DNA from: Varroa destructor
Taxonomy: Eukaryota; Arthropoda; Arachnida; Mesostigmata; Varroidae
Reading direction: 5' to 3'
Assembly (NCBI RefSeq): GCF_002443255.2
Contig: NW_019211457.1
Coordinates: 13,320,216-13,384,215 of the forward strand
Length of the DNA stretch: 64,000 bases
This document shows positions 1-13,200 of this stretch, piece by piece. Numbering within the stretch: the first letter of the stretch is position 1; every line of letters starts with the position of its first letter. Made by a program: the position numbers and the translations under genes. The notes beneath the pieces were generated by a model that did no database searches, was not told the origin of the DNA, and was given only the letters and a program-made list of their open reading frames with translations.

Positions 1-1170
1 CTGTTATAAATGCAAGCTTAGCTACAAACGCCATAACTTAATATTGCAGAGGCCGATTAATACGACTCCGTCGGAAGATAAACAATTGTCGCCAGTTAAC
101 TTATTCACGATGCATCCGATACAGCCATGAAAGATACGTTCGGTTATGTACGCAAGCCCATATATTCTTCATTGTCGAATGAAGAAATCATGTAACTTGT
201 TATGAATCTGAGTAATCAGATGGGGTACCGATGTTGGCAAATGGCACCCAATGAAGTTCGTAGAAAATTTTATCGTGATTTTAAAAGGGACGGATAAAAA
301 CCAACTTTCTAAACAACTAGAATCGAATGTTCAACATGATTCATGTCATAGCATATAACACGACCAAGACAATGATCTGATAGAGCTAAACGAAATCAGA
401 ATGACGACAAATACAATTAGCCAAAAATTCGAATAGGTGGAACCTAACCTTTGTGTTTTTTGCCGTGCCTCATTTCTAGACAGACCTGGTAGACATTTTG
501 CTGTCTGAACTATATACATGTATACTACCGTGTATCTTCAGTTATTTTCATAGTTTGCTTTTCAGTCTATCTCTGTTCCTTAGCCAGACAGGGCTCAGAA
601 ACGTTCCTTACGTGGTATTAATAGCTTTTTACGATCTACCTGCTGTCACATTAGCTGTGGACACGTTTTTTGGTCATAATAGGTGGTCATAATAGTAAAC
701 TGACGCATGATATTTACCAGAAAAGACATCGTCTTCGCCACTGAGAGACGAAATATGCATTTTGTCATACGATGGAGCAGCTCAAAGCCGAGATCCTTGG
801 GGACCCTTATTCAAAAGGTCAACTCGATAGTTCACATTGTTCAAGTTACGGCAATAACTTAGCTTTGCTCTTATGCGCTGGATAAATATAGATTGGTGCC
901 AGACGGTAGTTTTCCATAGGAAGAATGTTTAAAAGCCTTTGACACAGGTATACTCGATACGACATAATATCTGATTCATTATAACAGTTAGTAGGCAGTA
1001 GACATATTTAGAAGAAGCGCTGTTATGGGTAATGGTTATCTATTATTACGAAATACCGCGGCTTTATTCTGGGTCTATGGCTCTAAATTGAATGATTCAT
1101 TTAACGCTGGACGTAACTGGATTGCATAGACGTTAATCATACGTCTTGTTTTCTTTCTTCGTTTTTTCAG
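1..1170. other. 5' intron of the NHE gene
   Basis: The exon at 1171 starts inside a codon, so this stretch is the end of an intron. I looked in all frames for the expected preceding NHE segment (first membrane helix ending in a lysine-isoleucine-glycine type sequence) and did not find it, so the N-terminal exon or exons lie upstream of the window. A pyrimidine-rich acceptor tract ends the stretch. No other gene is seen. Confidence 0.7.
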
Positions 1171-1274
1171 GCTTTCACCTAACTCCAAAGCTGCATCAAA
1201 TCTGTCCCGAATCCTGCATTTTGATCGTTATTGGAGTAATTATTGGCCTACTCTTTCACTACGCTGGCGTCCAG
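1171..1274 (+). CDS. SLC9A3: NHE exon a (membrane helix)
   Basis: The exon has acceptor ttttttcag and donor gtaacg. It begins with two bases of a split codon and then encodes [15 protein letters not shown] followed by a hydrophobic helix ([12 protein letters not shown]). This matches the conserved NHE block 'PKL..I.PES' before the second transmembrane segment. It ends in phase 0. Confidence 0.9.
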
Positions 1275-4200
1275 GTAACGTGATTTGGGCAGGATTTTAG
1301 CAAAAAACGTAGTCTTCGTTCCGAAACACGAGCGTATGTTAACTAGAGTAGATTTTCGTACACCCATTCTTCGATACGTAGAAATACTTTTGGTATCCGC
1401 GTTCTCGTACGACCATTGTGCCCGGCTGATTATAATAAAAAAGGCCATCTGAATTGGATACGCGATAATTATGATGGAGCGAGCATCAATCTTGTCCTGA
1501 ATTCCATCTGGCCTCACACACAAATTAACACAAAGCTCCAGGGAGGCTCATTCAGTCTATCCATTACGTGAGAACCTGTCCTGCAATTTACGACTGTTAA
1601 CGGATGAGAGTCAGGCCTTCTACTATATGTTCTCCATTTTTTTCGAAAATCTGGTGCTTCTTTTAAGTTGGACGGTTAAAGTCGTAGTTCACGCCTTGGG
1701 AAAGTAGCAGCTTTCTAGAGTACAAGTACAGTTAAAAAAGGAGTAAAGCCAAGTTCTAATCTACTAATAACTAGAGATTTTTTTTATCGAATTGAGTTTA
1801 TAGTATGGTCTTAACTACTATCACATGCAGGCAATTTTACGCTTCCCAGATGGACCGAATACTGTTGCAAAGGTGTTATTGATCTAGTAGCGTTTAGATC
1901 CCCTTTCCCGAAACTGGTCGACCCGTACGAACGTTCACTAGACCGGCAGATCGAACCAGTATGGCCTGCAAGTAATCCAGCTGAAGGAACGGGACTGCGT
2001 CTAACCAAGCCATGGTTTTAAAGCGTTACACAACTAGCAACTTCCTATGGTCTGTGACGTTATTTCATGATGTTCATGTGGTGAAGTCCACCTGTTTCTT
2101 CGACAGAGTTCAGTTCAGGCTTTTTGATGAAGTCTCTCGTCCTTTGTCTAGAGTCGTCTTTCGAGGTCTTCGTATTCCCTACGTACGACGGATGCACCTT
2201 TGTGCAAAGGAAAGAGTTCTCGAATTTACTCCGAAAAGAGTCCTCTCAGCAAGTCGGAATTGCACTGAAAAGAATCTACAGCAACGGGCGTTTGCGTCAG
2301 CCTCCGCCCTCTCAGGAGGGCCATTGCGTTGACTTAGGGGGCCTTCGTGCTAGTGAGCCGACCGGACAAGCCGCTTACATATGGCAGAAGATTCATACTT
2401 TAATTTTACCCTGTTATTCTGACAGGCGCATGCGCAAATTAAATATCTTGCTTCTGTTGCTGAATGCGGAACTCTACAAATGACGCATGTTGTTTTCAAT
2501 ACTTTTACGTACAGTCGCCACCAGGACAGAATCTATTTTATGTGGGCCGAGTTTCGAGTTCAACTCTGACAGATAAGCTTATTTCTGCTTAGACCGCTGC
2601 CCACTTATGTTCGATTCCTCTTTTCACTTGCCCCAGCTCGACACGGAACTTCAATTAATAAAACTTTGGGCAATCACATACACGTGTTGGCTTGTCTCTA
2701 CGAACAAGGACAGAGTGACCTAATACCCTGACGTTTCAACGATAGCTTAATCCTGAGACGAAGCGGTATAGCACATCCGACTCATGAGCGTTTGTAACAC
2801 ATACGATTTGTAGTGCACGCGTATGCGCATTTAGATTGCTATCTACGAAGAACATCTCTGGGAAACGACTCGATTAAAGATGAAGCGTATGATATCAGTT
2901 GTTGTTCTACGGGTAACGATATCCCAGTAACTTCCAAAAAGAGGCAAGCCCTCTTTAGCAGAAAATATCGCTTACTATAAGTAAGCTGTGTCCGTTTTAG
3001 TGCAGTAGCAGTAGGCGGTTACCCGCAGACCCCAGGGGTAGAGCATTGATAAAGAGACTTGTCAACCATCCCCATGCTTTAATGGCTACAAAATAACAGG
3101 ACTACCCCGTTTATAGGAAAATATGTACTAAATAAATATGCATTGAGTGTATTTGTAATGCATGATAATGGCAATGTTTGATAGATATAACGGCAACTGG
3201 CATACGTGGCGGTATATGAAGATATACATTATTATTGGAATTCCTAGCTAGTTCTTCAAAAATCTTCAACTATTATTATTATTATCATCTATTATTTTTA
3301 ATATTTTACGATATAACAGTTGGAATTGGAGGGCTACGAACAGATCCTGAGTACATTCTACAGCTTATTAAATCGTTCTTCAGCATTAAGCTCAGCTTTC
3401 GTACACTTATGATGCTCATTCTGACGAATTTACTGCATCTTCATATACTTGCATATGGGCAACTAATGAACTAAGCGCTCGAATAATCTACGCAAATTCT
3501 ACAAAAGAATGTAAATGCTAACAGTAATAATAAGTATCATTATAGTTCGTATGCTAAGTAACCTCTATAACCGATCTCTGATTTTGTATAGGAATTCAAC
3601 AATCCGCTTACGCCAACCGTATTCTTCACCTACATGTTACCGCCTATCATTCTCGACGCAGGATACTTCATGCCTAATAGGTAGGCAAGTTTTTTCCTGG
3701 TTTAGCGTTTATTTACTAAGCATTCGACATTGCGCCAGGACACACAGTTCGTTTTGTACCGGAAAAAGCCACAATTTCAATCAATGTTTAGTGGCGGTAC
3801 GAGACGTAACGACCCGAAAGATTGATCGAGAAAACTGTAAAAACTAACCGAACGACTATGTATCCTCATCGAATCTTGACGGGCGCATTCTGTTTCATGC
3901 TTCATATATTCGTGATAATCGCAACTTAAATAGAGGTCTTCCAGCTAAGTTAGTATTAAGTGGACATGTGTGGGTAGAGGCAAACGAAGGTGTGTACTAC
4001 ATGATTCGAGGAAAATCCTGTTGCAAAACACCTGAAAGCCGAATACACATGGATTCTACTTGTGTGAGATCTTTGGATCGATCAGTTCAAATGATAATTC
4101 ATATAAATGTATGAGTTGTCGTGTGGTGCCCGCGGCCAAATCACAGGGGATGGGTAATAAGTTTGCTTTGTAAAGTGGGGCTTCGTTCGAGACAGGCCAC

Positions 4201-7200
4201 AATGTTGTCGTATTCTTGTCGGAAGGCCTTCGAGCGATCGTTCATTGGGATTGCCTGAACCCGCAGGACAGAATTCTATGGAACTCGTACGTGTCGTAAA
4301 ATAGCAGACACCATTTTAGCTGTTTGATTGCGTAACAGATAAACGAGCGATTAACCTTAGATGTAATGTTGTCGGTGTTTATATTGACATGGCGACCAGC
4401 AGTGAGCTCTTTAGTGAGAGGGGACCAACACTCAACATAGTTGTTAAACATAGCAGAAAGTTTACGTTCGAAACAAACCTTATTCAAGGCTTTGTATTGT
4501 TGTTGTTCTCATGCTTTAATATATTGTTTGTTTTTTAGCGTGTTGTTGGCATCATGAGTGCAAAGGCTAAAATTATACTTCAACTAAAAACTTACCAACG
4601 TAAGAAGAGCTAAAGCTTTGTCTATCACGAGCGTATAGTTATCGAGCCGAATCGGATTTTAGGTACGAATAGCCAGTTCAGATGTCAACTTTTAAAACGA
4701 ATCACCTACTGCTTTATACAGACTAAGTTTTTTTTTTACGAAGACCCGTTCTATATATACATATATATTATGTACATATAAAAGAGCTAAATTCTATATG
4801 CGTACTCCACGGAACGCCTGAACATCCATGTACTGTGCCCATCTAGCGACACGTGTCTGCCTCTACATGTAACTATAGCTAGTATTTCTAGCAGGTTGAT
4901 AGGTTGAAGATAGACGCTTCCTAAATAGCCATTTGTTTACGTTCTATGCAAATTTCAAGCGGGCTTTGTTGAAGCTGTGAATGTCCTTATTTCCGCAGTA
5001 AATTCAACTAACTGTTACCTAACGTAGCGTCGGCTGTGGCCAGGCCGACCGGTCAAGGTATCGCATCGGTCCTGATGAGAACACGCACAGTTACTGCAGG
5101 CGTGAGCAACAAGGGTTGGTTAATAACTTTATAGCAACAAAAAATAGGACAGGACGGTAAGCTATTTTAGAGGACTGCGTATATTTATTTTATTATAAAA
5201 AGTAAAATCCTGAACATAGTGATTAGCTTACCTTTATAGCAGTTATACAGTGAAAAGGCTATATCACTGATGGCTAAATGGGATAAAATGTTTATTTAGT
5301 TGGAACAGAATGAACATCTCGAATTGCATACGGATTGCTTGTATTATACGTCCGTCACTCTGATAAACGTCCTTACACTCAAGCGGACACTCAAGGGCAT
5401 GTCCTTCCTTTCTGGTCGAAGCAATTTGTCACATCGTAAAGCGTTTGATTAGAGCTAGAGGCGGAGAACTATGAAAAATAAGTGATTGTATAGGGCATTT
5501 GCAAAACTAACTAAATTTCCTTGGGCAACTTTGTCTAAGTCTTCATCTTTTAAAATGCGTTGTAGTGCGGAGATGCCTGAAGCAATCGTATTTGAAGAGC
5601 CTCTAGTACCGTTGCCTTGTTGCTTCAACTTGAAATTCAATTTCATTCCATCCTATTTCATAAATAATATCACGGGACTATCGATAATAGTGTGTAATTA
5701 GTCCCAATCAAACGAAGTAGAGCCGCTCGTTCGAGGCCGCCTAGCACGCATTTCTACCGTATGCCAATAAGGCAAGATCCTCAACATATCATACACTAAG
5801 GCAAAAAGTGAGGAAAAATTGTCATTTTGCAGTACTTAAGAAAGGCTACGCTATATCTATTGGGATTTTCCCAACTATTTGCTAAGTCTGAAATTTGAAT
5901 TAGCGATGGCTGCATGTTGATGGCCCAGTAGCAACCCAGGCTACGCCGGAATGACGCTTTCCTCTATTTTTGTCTCGTTTTCTTACCGGTTTAAAATTAT
6001 TTAAAAGAATTAACTATCTAGTCAAAAAGAAGTTCGTTTAAGGATAACAGGGTATAGAGAGACATATTTTGCCGGCACTGTATCTATTTGCTAAGTCATA
6101 TCCGAGCACGCGTATAGTTCCTCGATTTGAAACATGCTCTATTTGTCCAAACCATTGCTTTGTCGTTTTTTTCCCAACATCGTAATGACAGCTACCGTCT
6201 TTATATAGAAATACCGAGATATTACTTTCATTGCTTCTTTGTATCTGTGTCTAACTTGTGCATAGCACTGTCTCAGCGGTAAATTCAACGAACCCTCTCG
6301 ACTACGAGAACCGTACGCAAGACTAAGTTATATGACACGGAATGACTCTTATTCACCCCTGACGGCTTCGATGGGTAATTGCTGTCAGATCCTGTCTTTT
6401 AGGTTTGCTTGGCACCCTTGTGGCGACCGATTACCGCGACGAAATGTAGCCAGGTAGCGATTTCTACCAGTTCGTGTCCGATGCCACTGAGATCATATCG
6501 TAAAAGTTTTGCTTATCTGATAACTGGAAGTTAGGCAGAATTTTTCGCACATGTTGGGTTAACCTAGATCGTACCCAGCCAAAGTCTGATATCATTAGCC
6601 GACGGTATGGACAACAAGGATTGTCATCCTATTAGCACCGGGGCTAATGGGACGCATTAATCAACTAAACCGGCCACGAAAAAGGCTCGCCTTATTTGGG
6701 CCTGCAGCAGTGAAAGATTACAACATGGATAGGACCTCGAATGAAGTAGCGAAGAGCTTGCGCTGGACGACTATATGCTAGTAGCCGAAGTTAGACCGCA
6801 ACTGCCATGATCCATTAGGCGATCTGACTCTGAACGGCTGCGCACGGCTCCACGATGTCCTATTTAGGTTATCGATTGAAGTAGCATCAATGGGATACGT
6901 ACAGCTATTTGTTTACGGTCAACTTATATTGCATGCGAATATCAACATTTACGAGCTATTGGCAGAGACCCATTAGTTGGGATTTTAAAACAGAAAATAT
7001 CCGTCAAGATTAATTACCACGTACCTGGGCAACTGCTCACGCCTCTGACTTGCCGTGTATTCATTGCAGGTCACAGAAATCCTGCTCATGTATATACGAC
7101 CATGAAGTCTAGGTAATCACTTCGTTCTGTGTGAATTGGCCTACTGAAAAAGAAGAGAAATACCACACTTGGTTTGAGCGAATAGCCGACATTGCTTGGA

Positions 7201-10200
7201 ACATTAGGTGTGTAGTAATATTAATAAGGCAGCTGAGATCGTAAAACAGAAAAAAATATATTTCCATATACTGCAACAAGCAGTGTACAGGCAGAACGAT
7301 AGCAGAATTCTCAATCTGATGAAGACGCTATTGTGGGTTACTTCGATGAGCGCAGTAATCCTAACATTTTGGGAGTGAAATACATTCGAGGTGTAGTAAA
7401 TTTTGATTGCAGGTATATCGCGTTGTTTTTTTTTGTCTTTCAGTTTATTATTTAGCGGGATATCGATGAGCAGCCCTGGGAAGGGTCGTTTCCAGATGCG
7501 CTTCTATAGATAAAGTTCACTTAAACGGCCAATAGTCCTATATAGAAATCTGGGTTAACTCCGAATGATTTAGGTTTTACAAAACCTTAATAAATGCTAC
7601 GATTCTATGATGACAGCACTGAATCAGCGGGGAAGTGTATACTGAGTGTCGCTAAGTGCTGTTGTGTATGACAGATGCAACGAGAAATTGAGGCACGCTG
7701 TGCCCCATAAAAGATAGTATTTCGTACAGGCAACAATCAAGTTATAGTTTAACTTTATCGATCAATAACTCAAATGAACTTGACCTAAGCTAGATCCGTC
7801 TGTTGGGGTTTATTGTCATGTTTGCCCCGAAGTGAATTATATAACGACTACGTTTGAACGATGATTTCAGGTCGTTTTTCGATAATCTTGGGACGATCTT
7901 AATGTACGCGGTCGTAGCCACTGTATGGAATGCCCTTACAGTTGGTTTATGTCATTGGGGTGTCGGGCTTACGGAATTTTACGGGCCAACGGTGAGACGT
8001 CATTTCCTTCACTACTATGAAAATAATCAATTTCAATTTTTCGAATGAAAAGTTTATTGATTCATATGTGTAATCCTATAAAATAGGGAAAAACCAATGT
8101 CTGCACAAATGAAGTTACTAAAGCAATAATACGCTTGCTTGTTAAAGGACTGGAACTTAGAGAATCCTAGAATTAGAATTTTATCTATTAAAGGAACTTG
8201 CCGAATGTCTCTTATAAAATGGATCGGGATTATTTCAACCACCACCAACTTGCGGCTTGGAACTTTTTGTGTCACATTTGACAAAATCTACTGTGATATT
8301 CGTCTGCCTCAATTGATAAACTGCAACGATTTGGGTTGTTTGAAATGAACTTTCCACAAAAAGTTGATATATGTATTACGGATACCAGCTTCTTAATTTC
8401 TAAGTACTTTCCATGGTGACTTTAGCCGGCCTTTGCAAACAAGCCTTTTAGATAGACTCGTTCTTCCGTCCTTGACCCCTTGCTGGCGCTTGTTTTGATA
8501 CTGTATCTATTACTGGGAGGGCGTATCAGATTTAACAACATTTTACTGATTTCCCTTTGTTTTAGCCAATCGGGATACTCGAGTGTTTTCTATTTGCGTC
8601 AATCATCGCAGCGGTGGATCCCGTAGCCGTGCTTGCGGTGTTCGAAGAGATTCACGTCAACGACCTTCTCTATATCATCGTATTCGGGGAGAGTTTGCTT
8701 AATGATGCCGTAACTGTGGTGCGTGTAAGATACCGTGGGAACTTGGGCCCACAATTTCTTTGTAGAAAATATTTCTCTTGTCCGACCTTCAAGTTCTCGG
8801 AGTGTAACTCACAACTTATCTATTCTGGAGTCTCTTTTTGGGTACTTTTACTATAAAAGCCATAATATGCTCGCGCTTAGTCTCATAGATACGCAACGTT
8901 CTGCATAAGATCATTAATATCGCAGGTATCTTTATAGAAAACAGGCTCAACAAGTTATCGTAAAACTAATCTCACTCAGTGCGCGTCGGATGCGGTGTAC
9001 GTCGATCACAAAGTTAGAACTTTCATTTACCTAACGTTTATACATCGTAAGCGTAACGCTTTCACTAATGCGTGACAAGTAATGTCTGAATGGTTACACT
9101 ATACACCAACCATGCTTTACCTTGTGCGTAGGTCTATTATTCGAAAAGACTATTGAAGGGGGAAACTTCTGCTCAATCCGCTGTTCCAAGCCTGTAATAC
9201 GGTACGGCGCCGAGAGCAAATATTTTTCAAAATAAGTTGAACTATAGATTTACGTAGGCTGTTGGCGAGCTCAGCCAGAATAGACACATGTTTAACCTTG
9301 GTAGGTAAAACAAAACGAACCTTTACAAGTAAAGAAATTCGGTAGAGAACATCGGCATAAAATTTAAATATCTAATCATGATAAACGTTGTCATATTTAA
9401 TACTCGCTTTTACGAGTTTTCGGGAAATTCACAGCAATCTGGAAATAGCCACCTGCATTTTGCAGTTACTGTTTTAGCAAACGTACGTGCCAAGGCTTGG
9501 AAACGATGGATTGTGGCTTCTTTTCTTCATTTCTAGGTTAGGTCAGCTGATGGGTTTACCCGTGATATCTTAGCAAGACGTTGTGGTCTAGGTTCGAACC
9601 CAAGCTTGATGAAACAGATAGACTTCCCTTCGTGATGGCTGGAAGCGAGCCGTTTGTCTCAAGGAATGCCTAAAAACGATACCGGACGTAAAACTCGAAA
9701 CGTAGAGGTTATCAGTTAGCCGCATAGCAGTTATAAGCACCCTAACATCTGCGTATGCCCTACTATGTTAAAGTTAGCATACCATTAAAATGCTAGTACA
9801 TGCATAGTAGTGAGCAGGCACGCCTACATGAAGCACATATATCCTACTTGAGTCCAGTATCCCTTGTTGGGATGATTTTTTTTGTCTGTGTAGTAGAGGT
9901 CTTTTTAGCTTGAAGCAGATCACGCGCATTCGCTTAATAACGCCAGCGGTTACTGATAGGCCGGTCGTGTTGTGCCCCACAAATCTTCTGTCATTCTAAC
10001 GTTAATTTTAAAGGCGGATTATCACTTTCGAAGTGTTTGTTGCCCTACGTTTAGGTATTGTATCGCATGTTCGAAACGTACTCGATTCTGGGAATAGAAA
10101 ATGTCACTGCGGTGGAAGCGATCAAGGGGATTATCAGCTTCTTCGTTGTCGCTCTTGGAGGAGTGGGTAAGTAGAAACGTATACTTTGTTGATATGTATA

Positions 10201-13200
10201 CAAATAGCGTTTTGAGTACACAACTGGTCGTTCGTTGGCTGATTTTCCTGGAAGAATTAAGGAAAAATCATCGTTTTGGCCTCATATGAATGAGTTCTAT
10301 TAAATTTATCTTCTATTTTAAAAACGGAAAACTTTACACGTAAGCTATCTTCAACAGCATCGATCCTACTCGCTCTTTTTGTACTTTTGTTCTCTTCCGT
10401 CATACGATGTGCAAAAGGATCAGCTTAACAGACAGCCTTCTACGGTCCCAGAAGACCCCATTAAAGGTCTATATATGTCATTCTATTTAAAACACACGAG
10501 AGCCTTACATTCACCTAAACATAACAAGGTAATAGTGAAACATACTGGAAACGTCATCATGGACCGATGGCAGTCGGGTAATCCTTTAAAGAATTTCTTT
10601 TCATCAGCTTTATAGTTAACGATAACAAAAATAGCAATAATAATGAACAACTGTTTGTATTTTGTAATGTTGAAAATCCAGGTGTCGGAATTTTGCTAGG
10701 ACTGATTGCAGCGTTCACGTCCCGTTTTACTCATCATGTACGGCCAGTTGAGCCTCTCTTCATTTTTCTCTTTGGCTATTTAGCCTATTTGCTCGCGGAA
10801 ATGTTTAAATTAAGCGGCATCTTATCTCTGACATGTTGTGGTAAGTTGACGAGCTGTCTTCCCATTATACGTCCCTAGTTAAACGGCGCAGTGATAAAAC
10901 GTTTGTTCACCAAGACTTAAGGGCGTTAACGATGACGTTGGATCCAGGTTCGAAACCTGGCGTAGACAGGACCTTGACGAGTGTCGAAAGTCAAATACAA
11001 AACATATTACATATCAATAAGGGTCAAAGTACGCTGAATATATGCACAGTGTTTGGAAATATTAAGTAAAATCGTGGTGTTGCTACTTGTTTTAAATATA
11101 TTTGAATGTGCCCTAGAAAAAAACAAAAATGAATTGAAGAAAACGCTATACTAAGCGGAGCTTTGTTCAACTTATCTAAAGAATCTCGCAAATCTTTGAA
11201 AACTCGGTTTCGTTCTAATTGAATGTTATAGAACTTTGCGAGCTTGCATGACATTTCGGAAAGCTTGAATTCGCATGACCTTTTAGACCCTTCAAAAATC
11301 TAGGCAGGAGTGCCGTATCCGCCTGCTAATTCTGTTATTAACCAGGAACAACTGTGCTATTCAGGGCAATACTCTCTTTTTGTAATTTGCGAGCAACGAG
11401 ATCTAATCAATACGCTGTCGTTAACAGCAAGAACGTAAGTTCGACAACACTCAAATTGATTTTATCGCAGGCATGACGATGAAAAATTACGTGGAGGAAA
11501 ATGTCTCGCAAAAGTCTCATACAACGATTAAATACGGAATGAAGATGATTGCAAACTGCTCGGAAACTATTATCTTTCTCTTCCTCGGAGTAACAACGGT
11601 AAGCGTTACGAAGTAGCCTGATTTACGTAGGGTCTTTTTAAACATGACCAGGAAAATTCATTCTAGCTTAACGATGTGCTGCTCCAGTTTTTACCAACTG
11701 TTATTAACTTAATTGTTTTACCGCAGGTCAACGACATGCACGAATGGAACACACAATTCATCTGCTTAACAATTCTGTTAATTTCTGTCTTCCGAACACT
11801 AGGTGGGTACTGGCGGCAAGGTCATGCTTAGAAATTCAAAGTAAATGAATTAGTATTCATAAATAAAGACAGAATACTTCAGAACTCTCTCAATTCGCCC
11901 GCTATAAGGAAATGTAACGAAGGCAACTTGCTCATAACTTCATGCTTATGATATCGCTGAGAAAAAGGCTTAAATGTTTTGCATTTATACGATGTTTATA
12001 CTTTGTTTATGTTGAAGCAGTAACTGCCACATCTCGCGTAATCGATTTGGTACCTGCGGCTCTGGATAAATTTTGTGATTAGACTTAAGATTGGGTCCGC
12101 GTCGCCTTAAAGCGTCACCAGATTGCAATGGTCTGCCTGTGCATGCTGCTGTGTAAATCTGTGATCTGAGTAAATTAGTAATTGCATCAGTCTACAATGC
12201 TGTTTTAAGGCTGCCCTACGTGGGCATTTGCTGCTACGTTGCAGCTGTAGCCTTTCAAGATTGACACGCATCCGCCCACTCGTCAAGTGTTATAATTTAC
12301 GGGTACAAGACTGAGCCAGTTTGCAGGTGCCTAACTAGATGAGAACTAGAGATTTTTTTGGTTCTAAGTTTTTCGCGGTTGTTAAGGCTTTTCCCAAAGG
12401 CTTTTAGCTGTTTTAGGAAGTGTTTCATGTCTTCGTCGCCCATTGCACGCATCCGTACATCTGGTTGTGAGTTATGCAATTAAGTTTGCGAAAGCTTGGA
12501 GTACGATATAATCATATTAGATAAAGAATAGATCGTTATTTAGATATATAGTATTTTATTTAGATAAAATCAAGTTTAGCGTTTAGCATGTCAGGAAGTT
12601 ATTTCAATAAATGTATCATTCCTACATTGGGCTCATCACTCAGGCGTATATTGTTATAAGTATATTGCTCAGATAACTAAAGACCGATCTAGGCGACTAT
12701 AAGGAATCACATACTATTGATATTTATAGCTGGCTCGTTCGTTTTGTGTGTTTGGGTGCCCTTCCTTAATTTTTACTACTCTTCTGTTTACATTCAACGT
12801 CATACAGCCTTGCCATTAAGCACTTTATAGCTTTAGCGCGTTATTGCTAATAGTATCGTACACGAACGCTTATGCATGCTAATGGGCGATGTTTTTACAT
12901 AGGCGTGCTCGAGCGTAGCTCTAAGTATAACCCATATTTTTTAGGACTGTACATGATGCATTTGTCCCTGAAAATCTGCTAATACATATAATACTGCTTG
13001 AAGTAAAAAGGTTGAAACCCTTATAAACGTTGAATACGGGACCGTGGTATTTGATGTACAACAAGGTACCTTGCCAAAACTTTGGGTTAGTTTAGAGATT
13101 GGCCAAAAACTAACTATTTTCTCTTCTTCTTTTTTAAGGTGTCATAATCTGTACATGGCCATTGAACAGATACAGACTACATAAACTGAACAAGGTTAGC

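Noticed and set aside
2012..2483. Two overlapping plus frames of 106 and 119 codons in an NHE intron
   Set aside because: The transporter exons on either side join directly in phase. Neither frame has NHE-like or otherwise recognisable content.
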